Assembly: GCF_016008875.1 (NCBI RefSeq)
Contig: NZ_JADTQG010000015.1
Span: 1 to 64,000, forward strand
DNA length: 64,000 nt
Origin: Ectopseudomonas mendocina
GTDB lineage: Bacteria; Pseudomonadota; Gammaproteobacteria; Pseudomonadales; Pseudomonadaceae
Direction of reading: 5' to 3'
In this document: in pieces, positions 8,482-16,670 of the stretch
Numbering within the stretch: position 1 is the stretch's first letter
How the letters are laid out: every line of letters starts with the position of its first letter
The notes under the pieces: generated by a model
Told to the model about the DNA's origin: nothing
Database searches by the model: none
The model's input: only the letters and a program-made list of their open reading frames with translations
Translations under genes and position numbers: made by a program

Positions 8482-8814
8482 TCAGGCTTCTTCAGCTTCA
8501 GCGGCCATTTCCACGTCATGGGCAATCAGAGCGACCAGCGCGTTCTGCTGACGGCGCGACAACTGACGAAAACGCTGCAGCAATTCACGCTCATGGAGGC
8601 TCAGTTCGGGGCTGTCGAGGCGCAGGCTGAGATCGTCATCCAGAGCGCCTTCCTGCAGCATGCTCTGCTCCAGGCGGGCGATGATTTCAGAGTTCATGCT
8701 GCGGTGATGGTTGCGTGCTACGTCAGCAATACGCTCACGCATGCCATCTGGCAAGCGAACGACAAACTTGTCAGCCGTGCGGCTGGAATAAATAGCCTGT
8801 TTCATAGGGCGCAT
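8482..8814 (-). CDS. amrZ: Ribbon-helix-helix regulator AmrZ (AlgZ)
   Basis: A 110-residue Arc-family DNA-binding protein closely matching Pseudomonas AmrZ/AlgZ. It starts MRPMKQAIYSSRTADKFVVRL, where the beta-strand DNA-contact residues K16, V18 and R20 are kept. The ribbon-helix-helix continues through HHRSMNSEIIARLEQS, followed by the tetramerisation tail (SPELSLHERELLQRFRQLSRRQQNALVALIAHD). AmrZ controls alginate, motility (it represses fleQ), twitching and c-di-GMP genes. Its position beside phnC matches the order known in P. aeruginosa. Confidence 0.95.
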   Translation of the reverse strand: MRPMKQAIYSSRTADKFVVRLPDGMRERIADVARNHHRSMNSEIIARLEQSMLQEGALDDDLSLRLDSPELSLHERELLQRFRQLSRRQQNALVALIAHDVEMAAEAEEA

Positions 8815-8921
8815 ACATTACCGGTTAGTTCAGGGAGCGATACTGGTAATCAGTGTCGAGATTGTCACCGGTTTGACCGTCTTTCGCACTAGCCGTTCAA
8901 CCGATATCGCGTTCTGCGTCA

Positions 8922-8949
8922 TTACGACCTAGGGTCGTCTGAACAGTTC
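8922..8949 (-). promoter_or_regulatory. Candidate AlgU (sigma-22) promoter for amrZ
   Basis: Read on the minus strand there is GAACTG, a 16-base spacer and TCGTAA, close to the AlgU/RpoE consensus GAACTT-N16-TCTGA, about 110 bases before the amrZ start. In P. aeruginosa amrZ is transcribed from an AlgU-dependent promoter. The -10 match is only partial. Confidence 0.4.
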
Positions 8950-9087
8950 CTTGACGCCAAATACGTGGCACATTGTGATCGATGTAACGGCGTTGTGCCA
9001 GCACCAGTCGTCAGAAATGAGTAGCAATTGGCACAAGCGTGCACTTCGAGGGTTTCCATCCGAAAAACTCCGGTGTGTTCATTCAAT

Positions 9088-9115
9088 CGTCACCCGTATT
9101 TCACAGTTCTGACAT
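9088..9115 (+). promoter_or_regulatory. Candidate Pho box upstream of phnC
   Basis: Three direct half-site-like repeats, CGTCACC (9088), TTTCACA (9099) and CTGACAT (9109), are spaced 11 and 10 bases apart. This is the spacing of PhoB half-sites (consensus CTGTCAT-N4-CTGTCAT). The site lies about 80 bases before phnC, where phosphate-starvation control of a C-P lyase operon is expected. The remaining bases between amrZ and phnC show no other clear element. Confidence 0.55.
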
Positions 9116-9193
9116 GGAATCTGCCTAGGTTGGTCTACACCAGATGGCGACTTACTCGCCTTCTGATCATTGATGATAGTAGAGGGCCAGCAC

Positions 9194-10018
9194 ATGAGCG
9201 CAGCGATTTTAGTCGACCGCCTGAACAAGAGTTTCGGCCGTAAACAGGCGCTGTTCGATCTGGCGCTGTCGGTGCAGCCGGGTGAGATGGTGGCGCTGAT
9301 CGGCGCGTCTGGCTCTGGCAAGTCGACCCTGCTGCGCCATCTGGCCGGCCTGGCCCGCGGCGATGCCGGCAGCATCGAAGTGCTCGGGCGCCAGGTGCAG
9401 GCCGATGGCCGCCTCAATGGCGACGTGCGTCGCCAGCGTGCCGATATCGGCTACATCTTCCAGCAGTTCAATCTGGTCGGGCGCCTCAGCGTGCTGCAGA
9501 ACGTGCTGCTCGGCGGCCTGGGGCGCATGCCGCGCTGGCGCGGCAGCCTCAGTCTGTTCAATCCCGAAGAGAAGCAGCGTGCGATGCAGGCACTGGAGCG
9601 GGTAGGGCTGGCCGAGTTCGCCGCGCAGCGTGCCTCGACCCTGTCCGGTGGCCAGCAGCAGCGCGTGGCCATCGCCCGTGCGCTGTGCCAGCAGGCCGAG
9701 GTAATCCTTGCCGACGAGCCGATTGCCTCGCTCGACCCCGAGTCGGCGCGCAAGGTGATGGAAATTCTCGCCGACATCAACCGTCGCGACGGCAAGACGG
9801 TGGTGGTGACCCTGCATCAGGTCGACTACGCGGTGCGCTATTGCCAGCGCGCCGTGGCGCTCAAGGGCGGGCGCATTCATTTCGACGGCCCCACCGACAG
9901 CTTCAACCCCGATTTCCTTAACGACCTCTACGGCGGCGATCTCGATATCAGCCTGCTGTTGCCGCAAGGGCAGCGCCCGCGTGCCGTGGAACGTCCGCTG
10001 ACGCTGGCCAAGGCCTGA
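9194..10018 (+). CDS. phnC: Phosphonate ABC transporter ATPase PhnC
   Basis: A 274-residue ATP-binding subunit of the phosphonate importer. Walker A is GASGSGKST (about 36-44), the Q-loop lies in YIFQQFNL, the ABC signature is LSGGQQQR (about 150), Walker B is VILADEPIASLD, and the switch His is in VVTLHQ. The start at 9194 (MSAAILVDRL) follows AGAGGG. It heads the phn operon and works with PhnD (binding protein) and PhnE (permease) at the inner membrane. Confidence 0.95.
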   Translation: MSAAILVDRLNKSFGRKQALFDLALSVQPGEMVALIGASGSGKSTLLRHLAGLARGDAGSIEVLGRQVQADGRLNGDVRRQRADIGYIFQQFNLVGRLSVLQNVLLGGLGRMPRWRGSLSLFNPEEKQRAMQALERVGLAEFAAQRASTLSGGQQQRVAIARALCQQAEVILADEPIASLDPESARKVMEILADINRRDGKTVVVTLHQVDYAVRYCQRAVALKGGRIHFDGPTDSFNPDFLNDLYGGDLDISLLLPQGQRPRAVERPLTLAKA

Positions 10019-10072
10019 CGTCACTTTCCTCATTCGAAAAACCAACGCCAACCCGCGACAGGAGTGTGCTCC

Positions 10073-11074
10073 ATGTTCAAACGCATCGGCCAGGTGCTGG
10101 CTGCCTCTGCGCTCGTCACCGGTTCCCTGCTGGGCTCGGCCCAGGCCGCCGAAGAACTCAACTTCGGCATCATTTCCACCGAGTCTTCGCAGAACCTCAA
10201 GGCCATGTGGGATCCCTTTCTGGCCGACATGAGCAAGCAGACCGGGGTAAAGATCAACGCGTTCTTCGCGCCTGATTACGCCGGGATCATCCAGGGCATG
10301 CGTTTCGACAAGGTCGACGTGGCCTGGTACGGCAACAAGTCGGCGATGGAAGCAGTCGATCGCGCCGGCGGCGAGATCTTTGCCCAGACCGTGGCGGCCA
10401 ACGGTGCGCAGGGCTACTACAGCCTGCTGGTGGCGCACAAGGACAGCCCGATCAACTCGGCCGACGACATGCTCAAGAACGCCAAGAGCCTGACCTTCGC
10501 CAACGGTGATCCGAACTCCACCTCCGGCTATCTGGTGCCTGGCTACTACGTATTCGCCCAGAACAACGCCGACGCCAGCAAGATTTTCAAGCGCTCGCTC
10601 AACGGCAGCCACGAGGTCAACGCGCTGTCGGTGGCCAACAAGCAGGTCGATGTCGGCACCTTCAACAGCGAGGGCATGGAGCGCCTGGAAGTGACTGCGC
10701 CGGACAAGGCGGCGCAGCTCAAAGTGATCTGGACGTCACCGTTGATCCCGTCGGACCCCATCGTCTGGCGCAAGAACCTGCCGCAGGAAACCCGCGACAA
10801 GCTGCGCAACTTCTTCATGACCTACGGTGCCAAGCCGGAAGAGAAGAAGGTACTCGAGGGCCTGCAGTGGGGCCAGTTCAAGCCTTCGGACAACGATCAG
10901 CTGCTGCCGATTCGTCAGCTTGAGCTGTTCAAAAAGCGTACCGAGGTGGCCAACAACGACAAGCTCAAGGACGCCGATAAGCAGGCTCAGCTCAAGGAGC
11001 TGGACGCCGAGCTGGCCAAGCTCGAGCAGCGTATGGCCGAGCGTGAGAAGCAGGGCGGCGCCAGCGCCGGCTGA
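10073..11074 (+). CDS. phnD: Phosphonate-binding periplasmic protein PhnD
   Basis: A 333-residue substrate-binding protein with a clear signal peptide (MFKRIGQVLAASALVTGSLLGSAQAA, cleavage near 25). The PhnD-type fold follows: LNFGIISTESSQN, KVDVAWYGNKSAMEA, YSLLVAHKDSPI and NGDPNSTSGYLVPGYYVF, which in the family bind the phosphonate group. The C-terminus has a charged coiled tail rich in Lys/Glu/Ala. Start at 10073 with GACAGGAG upstream. It lies between phnC and phnE. Confidence 0.95.
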   Translation: MFKRIGQVLAASALVTGSLLGSAQAAEELNFGIISTESSQNLKAMWDPFLADMSKQTGVKINAFFAPDYAGIIQGMRFDKVDVAWYGNKSAMEAVDRAGGEIFAQTVAANGAQGYYSLLVAHKDSPINSADDMLKNAKSLTFANGDPNSTSGYLVPGYYVFAQNNADASKIFKRSLNGSHEVNALSVANKQVDVGTFNSEGMERLEVTAPDKAAQLKVIWTSPLIPSDPIVWRKNLPQETRDKLRNFFMTYGAKPEEKKVLEGLQWGQFKPSDNDQLLPIRQLELFKKRTEVANNDKLKDADKQAQLKELDAELAKLEQRMAEREKQGGASAG

Positions 11075-11118
11075 CCCCGAGAGCCGTCCCGCGAGAGTGG
11101 GGCGGCTCTTGAAAAGCT

Positions 11119-11139
11119 CGCCGCTGAAGCGCCTCCCAC
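11119..11139. repeat. REP-like half element between phnD and phnE
   Basis: These 21 bases (CGCCGCTGAAGC followed by GCCTCCCAC) are the exact reverse complement of 18978-18998 inside phnN. The same family of short extragenic palindrome has therefore landed twice in this operon. Only one arm is recognisable here. Confidence 0.75.
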
Positions 11140-11156
11140 TAGATTGAGAGTTACCC

Positions 11157-11948
11157 ATGACGACATTGACCACCGCCACCCCCATAGCCGATGGCAAGCG
11201 CAGCTGGCTGCAACTGATCGGCTGGGGCCTGTTCTTCGCCGTGCTCGCCTGGTCCTGGCAGGGTGCGGAAATGAACCCGCTGGCACTGGTGCGCGATGCC
11301 GGCAACATGGCCACCTTCGCCGCCGATTTCTTCCCGCCGGACTTCAGTAACTGGCAGCACTACGTCAAGGAGATGGTGGTCACCGTGCAGATCGCCCTCT
11401 GGGGCACGGTGCTGGCCATTCTCTGCGCCATTCCGCTGGGCATCCTCTGTTCCGAGAACATCGTGCCCTGGTGGGTGTATCAGCCGGTGCGCCGGGTGAT
11501 GGATGCCTGCCGTTCGATCAATGAAATGGTCTTCGCCATGCTCTTCGTCGTCGCGGTTGGTCTCGGCCCCTTCGCCGGCGTGCTGGCGCTGTTCATCAGC
11601 ACCACCGGGGTGCTGTCCAAGCTGTTCGCCGAGGCGGTCGAGGCCATCGATCCGGGCCCGGTCGAAGGCGTGCGTGCCACCGGTGCCAGTGCCTTGCAGG
11701 AGGTGATTTTCGGCGTCATCCCGCAGGTACTGCCGCTGTGGATTTCCTATTCGCTGTACCGCTTCGAGTCCAACGTGCGCTCGGCCACTGTGGTCGGCAT
11801 GGTCGGCGCCGGCGGCATCGGGGTGATCCTCTGGGAGGCCATTCGCGGCTTCCAGTTCGCCCAGACCTGCGCGCTGCTGATCGTGATCATCCTGGTAGTG
11901 AGCGCCATCGACATCCTGTCCCAGCGCCTGCGCAAGCTCTTTATCTGA
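11157..11948 (+). CDS. phnE: Phosphonate ABC transporter permease PhnE
   Basis: A 263-residue inner-membrane permease with about six helices and the binding-protein-dependent transport signature (EAVEAIDPGPVEGVRATGASALQEVIFGVIPQ, about 160-190). That loop contacts the PhnC ATPase. Length is normal for PhnE and the gene is not split. A short hairpin separates it from phnF. Confidence 0.94.
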   Translation: MTTLTTATPIADGKRSWLQLIGWGLFFAVLAWSWQGAEMNPLALVRDAGNMATFAADFFPPDFSNWQHYVKEMVVTVQIALWGTVLAILCAIPLGILCSENIVPWWVYQPVRRVMDACRSINEMVFAMLFVVAVGLGPFAGVLALFISTTGVLSKLFAEAVEAIDPGPVEGVRATGASALQEVIFGVIPQVLPLWISYSLYRFESNVRSATVVGMVGAGGIGVILWEAIRGFQFAQTCALLIVIILVVSAIDILSQRLRKLFI

Positions 11949-11958
11949 AGGAGGAGGA

Positions 11959-11980
11959 GGGCGCCTGTGTGCGCCCTTTT
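11959..11980 (+). terminator. Short hairpin with T run between phnE and phnF
   Basis: GGGCGC (11959-11964) pairs with GCGCCC (11971-11976) across a six-base loop and is followed by TTTT. It lies in the 38-base gap between phnE and phnF. It could partly terminate transcription and so separate transport genes from the regulator and lyase genes. The short stem and T run make it weak. Confidence 0.5.
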
Positions 11981-11986
11981 CAAACG

Positions 11987-12691
11987 ATGAACTTGTCTAG
12001 ACAAAGCGAACCGCTGTACCGCGAGCTGGCCGCCGTGCTGCGCGAAGACGTGCAGCGCATGAGCCCGGGTGATTACCTGCCGGGCGAGATGCAACTGGCC
12101 GCGCGTTTTTCCGTCAACCGCCACACCCTGCGCCGTGCCGTGGACGAGCTGGTGCTCGAAGGCCGCCTGCTGCGCCGTCAGGGCAAGGGCACCCAGGTGC
12201 TGGCCAAGCCACTGGTGTACCCGGTGGAGGCGGGCAGTGCCTTCAGCCAGTCGCTGTCGGCGCTCGGCCACCGTGTCGAGGCGAAGCTGATCGAGCGCCT
12301 GCGCCGTACTGGCAGCAGTGAGGAATGTCGGCATCTGCAATTGTCCGACGGCAGCGAGCTGATCGAGCTGACCACCCTGCGTCTGCTCGAGGGGCAGCCG
12401 CTGAGCCTGATCCGCCACCGCTTCTGCGCCAGCCTGGCACCACAGTTGGCTGACTACCAGGGTGGTTCGCTGCGCCAGTACCTGGCCGAGCGCGACCTGC
12501 CGCTGACGCGCACCTTCAGCCTGATCGGCGCGCGCCTGCCCAGCCGCGAAGAGGCGGCGCACTTGCTGATGCCACGCCACGCGCCGTTGCTCAGCGTCCT
12601 CACTTTGTCCCGCGATCTCGCTGGTCGGGCGGTGGAGCTGGCGCAGTCCAGCAGCCGCGCCGACCGCTTCCAGTACCAGGTAGCGACCTGA
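11987..12691 (+). CDS. phnF: GntR-family phosphonate regulator PhnF
   Basis: A 234-residue GntR/HutC-type regulator. The N-terminal winged helix (about 8-75) contains LPGEMQLAARFSVNRHTLRRAVDELVLEGRLLRRQGKGT. A UTRA effector domain (about 90-230) with LRLLEGQPLSLIRHRF follows. It presumably senses a phosphonate-pathway ligand and represses or tunes the operon. The ATG at 11987 fits the family start; the open frame further upstream overlaps phnE. The stop overlaps the next region by one base. Confidence 0.92.
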   Translation: MNLSRQSEPLYRELAAVLREDVQRMSPGDYLPGEMQLAARFSVNRHTLRRAVDELVLEGRLLRRQGKGTQVLAKPLVYPVEAGSAFSQSLSALGHRVEAKLIERLRRTGSSEECRHLQLSDGSELIELTTLRLLEGQPLSLIRHRFCASLAPQLADYQGGSLRQYLAERDLPLTRTFSLIGARLPSREEAAHLLMPRHAPLLSVLTLSRDLAGRAVELAQSSSRADRFQYQVAT

Positions 12692-12702
12692 TGGAGACCC
12701 GC

Positions 12703-13152
12703 ATGAACGAAACCGACCCGAACATCGCCGCGCGCCAGCGCTGGATGGGCGTGCTGGCCCGTGCCGGCAGCGCCCTCGATGCCCACGAGGCGGCGCTGAA
12801 AGACAGCGCCTACCAGCTGATCCGCGCCCCCGAGGTGGGCATGACCCTGGTGCGCGGGCGCATGGGCGGCACAGGCAGCGCCTTCAACCTGGGCGAGATG
12901 ACCGTGACCCGCTGCGTGGTGCGCCTGGCCGACGGCCGCACCGGCTACAGCTACCTGGCCGGCCGTGACAAGCGCCGCGCCGAACTGGCCGCCCTGGCCG
13001 ACGCCCATCTGCAGGGCAGCGACCAGTCACGCTGGCTCGCCGACCTGATCGAACCGATGGCTCACCAGCAGCGCGAGCAGCGCCTGGCCCGGGCCGCCCG
13101 CAGCGCCGCCACCCAGGTGGAATTCTTCACCCTGGTCAGAGGAGAGGACTAA
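12703..13152 (+). CDS. phnG: C-P lyase core subunit PhnG
   Basis: A 149-residue small subunit of the PhnGHIJ carbon-phosphorus lyase core. Family features include RQRWMGVLARA at the start, a central EVGMTLVRGRMGGTGSAFNLGEMTVTRC and GYSYLAGRDKRRAELAALADA. With PhnI, PhnH and PhnL it attaches ribose triphosphate to the phosphonate. The ATG at 12703 has GGAGACC upstream. Its stop overlaps the phnH start. Confidence 0.93.
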   Translation: MNETDPNIAARQRWMGVLARAGSALDAHEAALKDSAYQLIRAPEVGMTLVRGRMGGTGSAFNLGEMTVTRCVVRLADGRTGYSYLAGRDKRRAELAALADAHLQGSDQSRWLADLIEPMAHQQREQRLARAARSAATQVEFFTLVRGED

Positions 13153-13763
13153 TGACTACGCCGCACAGCTCGCACTGGCTGCAACCGGCTTTCGACGACC
13201 CGGTGCTCGATGCCCAGGTCAGCTTCCGCGCCGCTCTCGGCGCCCTGGCCGAACCGGGTCTGCCACGCGCCATGGACCGCGCCCATGCCCTGGGCGACCT
13301 GGCCCCGGCCACCTATGGCCTGTGCCTGGCCTTTCTCGACAGCGACACGCCGCTGTGGCTGGCGCCGCGCTTCGATACGCCGCTGATCCGCGCCAACCTG
13401 GCCTTCCATTGCGGCTGCCCGATCGTCGCCGAGCGCGAGATCGCCCTGTTCGCCCTGCTCGATGAGAGCGAACTGGATGATTTGTCGGACTTCGACAACG
13501 GCAGCGAACGCTACCCGGATCAGTCCTGCACGCTGCTGATCCAGTTGGGTGATCTGCACGCCGGCCCGGCCCTGCGCTGGCGCGGTCCGGGCATCAAGGA
13601 CGTGCGTAGCGTCAGTCTGCCGCTGCCGGCCTCGTTCTGGCAGCAGCGCCAGGCGCGCAATGCCTTTCCCCGTGGCCTGGACTGCTTCTTCGCCGCGGGC
13701 GGGGAAGTGATCGGCCTGCCGCGCAGCACCCGTGTGCTGATCGAAACCGAGGAGGCTGCCTGA
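13152..13763 (+). CDS. phnH: C-P lyase core subunit PhnH
   Basis: A 203-residue core subunit with a PLP-transferase-like fold but no cofactor Lys. Typical PhnH stretches are present: FRAALGALAEPGLP, CTLLIQLGDL, LRWRGPGIKDVRSVSLPLPASFW and FPRGLDCFFAAGGEVIGLPRSTRV. It starts and stops with one-base overlaps to phnG and phnI, so translation is coupled. It is part of the PhnGHIJ complex. Confidence 0.94.
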   Translation: MTTPHSSHWLQPAFDDPVLDAQVSFRAALGALAEPGLPRAMDRAHALGDLAPATYGLCLAFLDSDTPLWLAPRFDTPLIRANLAFHCGCPIVAEREIALFALLDESELDDLSDFDNGSERYPDQSCTLLIQLGDLHAGPALRWRGPGIKDVRSVSLPLPASFWQQRQARNAFPRGLDCFFAAGGEVIGLPRSTRVLIETEEAA

Positions 13764-14839
13764 TGTATGTTGCCGTCAAGGGTGGCGAACGCGCCATCGA
13801 CAATGCCCATCAACTGCTGGCCAGCCGTCGCCGTGGTGATACCGCCGTCGCCGAACTGGGCGTGCAGCAGGTGCGTCAGCAACTGCCGCTGGCCGTGGCC
13901 CGCGTCATGAGCGAAGGCTCGCTGTACGACGAGGAACTGGCTGCGCTGGCGATCAAGCAGGCCGCAGGTGACCTGATGGAGGCCATCTTCCTGCTGCGCG
14001 CCTACCGCACCACGCTGCCGCGTTTCGGCGCCAGCGAGCCGCTTGATACCACGAAGATGCAGCTGGAACGGCGCATCTCGGCCACCTTCAAGGACCTGCC
14101 CGGCGGTCAGCTGCTCGGCCCGACCTTCGACTACACCCACCGTCTGCTGGATTTCACCTTGCTGGCCGAGGGCGACTATCCAGCGCCAGAAGCGATCGTT
14201 ACCGATGAGCCCAAGCCTTGTCCGCGGGTGCTGGATTTTCTCGCTGACGAGCGCTTGATGGCCCGTGAGACGGACGACGACGCGCCGGTGCCCGACATCA
14301 CCCGCGAGCCGCTGGCCTTTCCCGCCAGCCGCGCTGAGCGCCTGCAGGCCCTGGCTCGTGGCGACGAAGGTTTCCTCCTGGCCCTGGGTTATTCCACGCA
14401 GCGTGGTTATGGACGCAACCACCCCTTTGCCGGGGAAATCCGCATCGGCGACGTCGAGGTGTGGATGACGCCTGCCGAGCTGGGCTTCGCCGTGCCGCTG
14501 GGCGACATCGAAATCACCGAGTGCGAGATGGTCAACCAGTTCGTCGGTGAAAGTGCCGAGCAGGCGCAGTTCACCCGCGGCTACGGTCTGGCCTTCGGTT
14601 ACGCCGAGCGCAAGGCCATGGGCATGGCCCTGGTAGACCGCGCGCTGCGTGCCGGCGAGTACGGCGAGGAAGTGCAGGGCCCGGCGCAGGAGGAGGAATT
14701 CGTGCTGATGCACTGCGACAACGTCGAGGCCGCCGGCTTCGTCTCGCACCTGAAGTTGCCGCACTACGTCGACTTCCAGGCCGAATTGGAACTGATCCGC
14801 AAGCTGCGCCAACAGGCGCCGGCAGAGGAGAACCGCTGA
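13763..14839 (+). CDS. phnI: C-P lyase core subunit PhnI
   Basis: A 358-residue PhnI, the nucleosidase/ribosyl-phosphonate-forming subunit. It begins MYVAVKGGERAIDNAH as in the family and contains QVRQQLPLAVARVMSEGSLY, ATLGYSTQR-like LALGYSTQRGYGRNHPF, and EFVLMHCDNVEAAGFVSHLKLPHYVDFQAEL near the end. Couples directly to phnJ by a one-base overlap. Confidence 0.95.
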   Translation: MYVAVKGGERAIDNAHQLLASRRRGDTAVAELGVQQVRQQLPLAVARVMSEGSLYDEELAALAIKQAAGDLMEAIFLLRAYRTTLPRFGASEPLDTTKMQLERRISATFKDLPGGQLLGPTFDYTHRLLDFTLLAEGDYPAPEAIVTDEPKPCPRVLDFLADERLMARETDDDAPVPDITREPLAFPASRAERLQALARGDEGFLLALGYSTQRGYGRNHPFAGEIRIGDVEVWMTPAELGFAVPLGDIEITECEMVNQFVGESAEQAQFTRGYGLAFGYAERKAMGMALVDRALRAGEYGEEVQGPAQEEEFVLMHCDNVEAAGFVSHLKLPHYVDFQAELELIRKLRQQAPAEENR

Positions 14840-15717
14840 TGAATCTTTCCACTGCAAGCGGTGCCCGCGAGGCATCCGCCTACAACTTCGCCTATCTGGA
14901 TGAGCAGACCAAGCGCATGATCCGCCGAGGCCTGCTCAAGGCGGTGGCGATCCCCGGCTACCAGGTGCCCTTTGGCGGGCGCGAAATGCCGCTGCCCTAC
15001 GGCTGGGGCACCGGCGGCATGCAGCTGACCGCCGCCATTCTCGGTGCGGACGACGTGCTCAAGGTCATTGACCAGGGCGCCGACGACACGACCAATGCGG
15101 TGTCGATCCGCCGTTTCTTCGCCCGCACCGCCGGCGTCGCCACCACCGAGCGCACGCTGGAGGCCAGCGTGATCCAGACCCGTCACCGCATTCCGGAAAC
15201 CCCGCTCGCGGCCGGACAGATCATGGTCTATCAAGTGCCGATTCCCGAGCCGCTGCGCTTCATCGAACCGTCCGAGAGCGAGACTCGCACCATGCATGCG
15301 CTGGAGGACTACGGCGTGATGCACGTGAAGCTGTACGAGGACATCGCCACCTTCGGCCATATCGCCACCGCCTATGCCTACCCGGTGACGGTGGACGAGC
15401 GCTACGTGATGGACCCGTCGCCGATTCCCAAATTCGACAACCCCAAGCTGGACATGAGCCCGGCGCTGATGCTGTTCGGCGCCGGTCGCGAGAAGCGCCT
15501 GTACGCGGTGCCGCCTTTTACCCGTGTGGTCAGCCTGGATTTCGAGGATCACCCCTTCGCCGTACAGCGCTGGGATGAGTGCTGCGCCTTCTGTGGCAGC
15601 ACGGAATCCTTCCTCGACGAGTTGATCGTCGACGATGCCGGCAGCAAGCGCTACGTCTGCTCCGACACCGACTACTGCCGCCAGCGCACTGAGCACCTCG
15701 AGGAGAACCTGCAATGA
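14839..15717 (+). CDS. phnJ: Radical SAM C-P lyase PhnJ
   Basis: A 292-residue catalytic subunit that cuts the C-P bond of 5-phosphoribosyl-1-phosphonate by radical SAM chemistry. It starts with the conserved YNFAYLDEQTKRMIRRGLLKAVAIPGYQVPF. The four Cys of the unusual cluster motif are at the C-terminus, in CCAFCG and YVCSDTDYC, in the CX2CX21CX5C arrangement. Length matches E. coli PhnJ closely. The stop overlaps phnK. Confidence 0.96.
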   Translation: MNLSTASGAREASAYNFAYLDEQTKRMIRRGLLKAVAIPGYQVPFGGREMPLPYGWGTGGMQLTAAILGADDVLKVIDQGADDTTNAVSIRRFFARTAGVATTERTLEASVIQTRHRIPETPLAAGQIMVYQVPIPEPLRFIEPSESETRTMHALEDYGVMHVKLYEDIATFGHIATAYAYPVTVDERYVMDPSPIPKFDNPKLDMSPALMLFGAGREKRLYAVPPFTRVVSLDFEDHPFAVQRWDECCAFCGSTESFLDELIVDDAGSKRYVCSDTDYCRQRTEHLEENLQ

Positions 15718-16523
15718 GCGCCGCCGAACGTCTGCAACCTGCCATGGCAGTGGCCGAGCCGTTGTTCTCGGCGCGAGATCTGACCCGCCTTTACGGACCG
15801 GACAAGGGCTGCCAGGGCGTAAGTTTCGACCTTTATCCCGGCGAGGTGTTGGGCATTGTCGGCGAGTCCGGGTCGGGCAAGTCCACCTTGCTCAGCCTGC
15901 TCTCCGGGCGCTGCCCGCCAGATCGCGGCAGCGTGAGTTATCGCGGTCGCGACGGCCAGTGGCTCGACCTTTACAGCGCCAGTGAGGCCGAGCGGCGCAC
16001 GCTGCTGCGCACCGAGTGGGGCTTTGTCGAGCAGAACCCGCGTGACGGCCTGCGCATGGCGGTATCGGCCGGCGCCAACATCGGCGAGCGGCTGATGGCT
16101 CAGGGCGTACGCCACTATGGCGAGCTGCGCGCCGCCGGGCTCGACTGGCTGAGCCAGGTGGAGATCGACCCGGCGCGTATCGACGACCTGCCGCGCACCT
16201 TCTCCGGCGGCATGCAGCAGCGCCTGCAGATCGCTCGCAACCTGGTTTCAGCGCCGCGCCTGGTATTTATGGACGAGCCCACGGGCGGGTTGGACGTATC
16301 GGTGCAAGCGCGCTTGCTCGATCTGCTGCGTGGCCTGGTGCGCGAGCTGGACCTGGCGGTGGTGATCGTCACCCACGACCTGGCGGTGGCGCGCCTGTTG
16401 GCCGACCGCCTGATGGTGATGCGCCGCTCAAAGGTGGTGGAGGCGGGGCTAACCGACCAGATTCTCGACGACCCACAGCATCCGTATTCGCAGCTGCTGG
16501 TGTCGTCGGTCCTGCAACCCTGA
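15714..16523 (+). CDS. phnK: C-P lyase ABC-type ATPase PhnK
   Basis: A 269-residue ABC ATPase-like protein that binds the PhnGHIJ core rather than a permease. Walker A is GESGSGKST (about 53), the signature is FSGGMQQRLQ, Walker B is LVFMDEPTGGLD, and the switch His is in VIVTHD. PhnK has the oligopeptide-ATPase-like C-terminus (DDPQHPYSQLLVSSVL). Starts with a four-base overlap to phnJ. A 150-base gap with palindromes follows. Confidence 0.94.
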   Translation: MSAAERLQPAMAVAEPLFSARDLTRLYGPDKGCQGVSFDLYPGEVLGIVGESGSGKSTLLSLLSGRCPPDRGSVSYRGRDGQWLDLYSASEAERRTLLRTEWGFVEQNPRDGLRMAVSAGANIGERLMAQGVRHYGELRAAGLDWLSQVEIDPARIDDLPRTFSGGMQQRLQIARNLVSAPRLVFMDEPTGGLDVSVQARLLDLLRGLVRELDLAVVIVTHDLAVARLLADRLMVMRRSKVVEAGLTDQILDDPQHPYSQLLVSSVLQP

Positions 16524-16536
16524 TGAGCGCTTTTCT

Positions 16537-16638
16537 CCCTCTCCCGCTTGCGGGAGAGGGGCCGGGGGAGAGGGCTTCGCTTGCATCGAGTCGCCTGCAC
16601 CACCCTCTCCCCAGCCCTCTCCCATAAATGGGAGAGGG
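16537..16638. repeat. REPIN-like inverted palindrome pair between phnK and phnL
   Basis: Two 24-base palindromes, CCCTCTCCC-GCTTGC-GGGAGAGGG (16537-16560) and CCCTCTCCC-ATAAAT-GGGAGAGGG (16615-16638), flank a spacer. The spacer begins with CCGGGGGAGAGGG and ends with CCCTCTCCCCAG, so the whole is a large inverted pair. This doublet layout is typical of mobile REP doublets. It lies within the phn transcript. A related single palindrome is at 24119-24149. Confidence 0.8.
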
Positions 16639-16670
16639 GGCAGATCGTGCCTACCGTATCCGAGGTGTGT

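Noticed and set aside
11738..11986. Long N-terminal extension of phnF
   Set aside because: It overlaps phnE in another frame; the GntR family start at 11987 fits the winged-helix domain.
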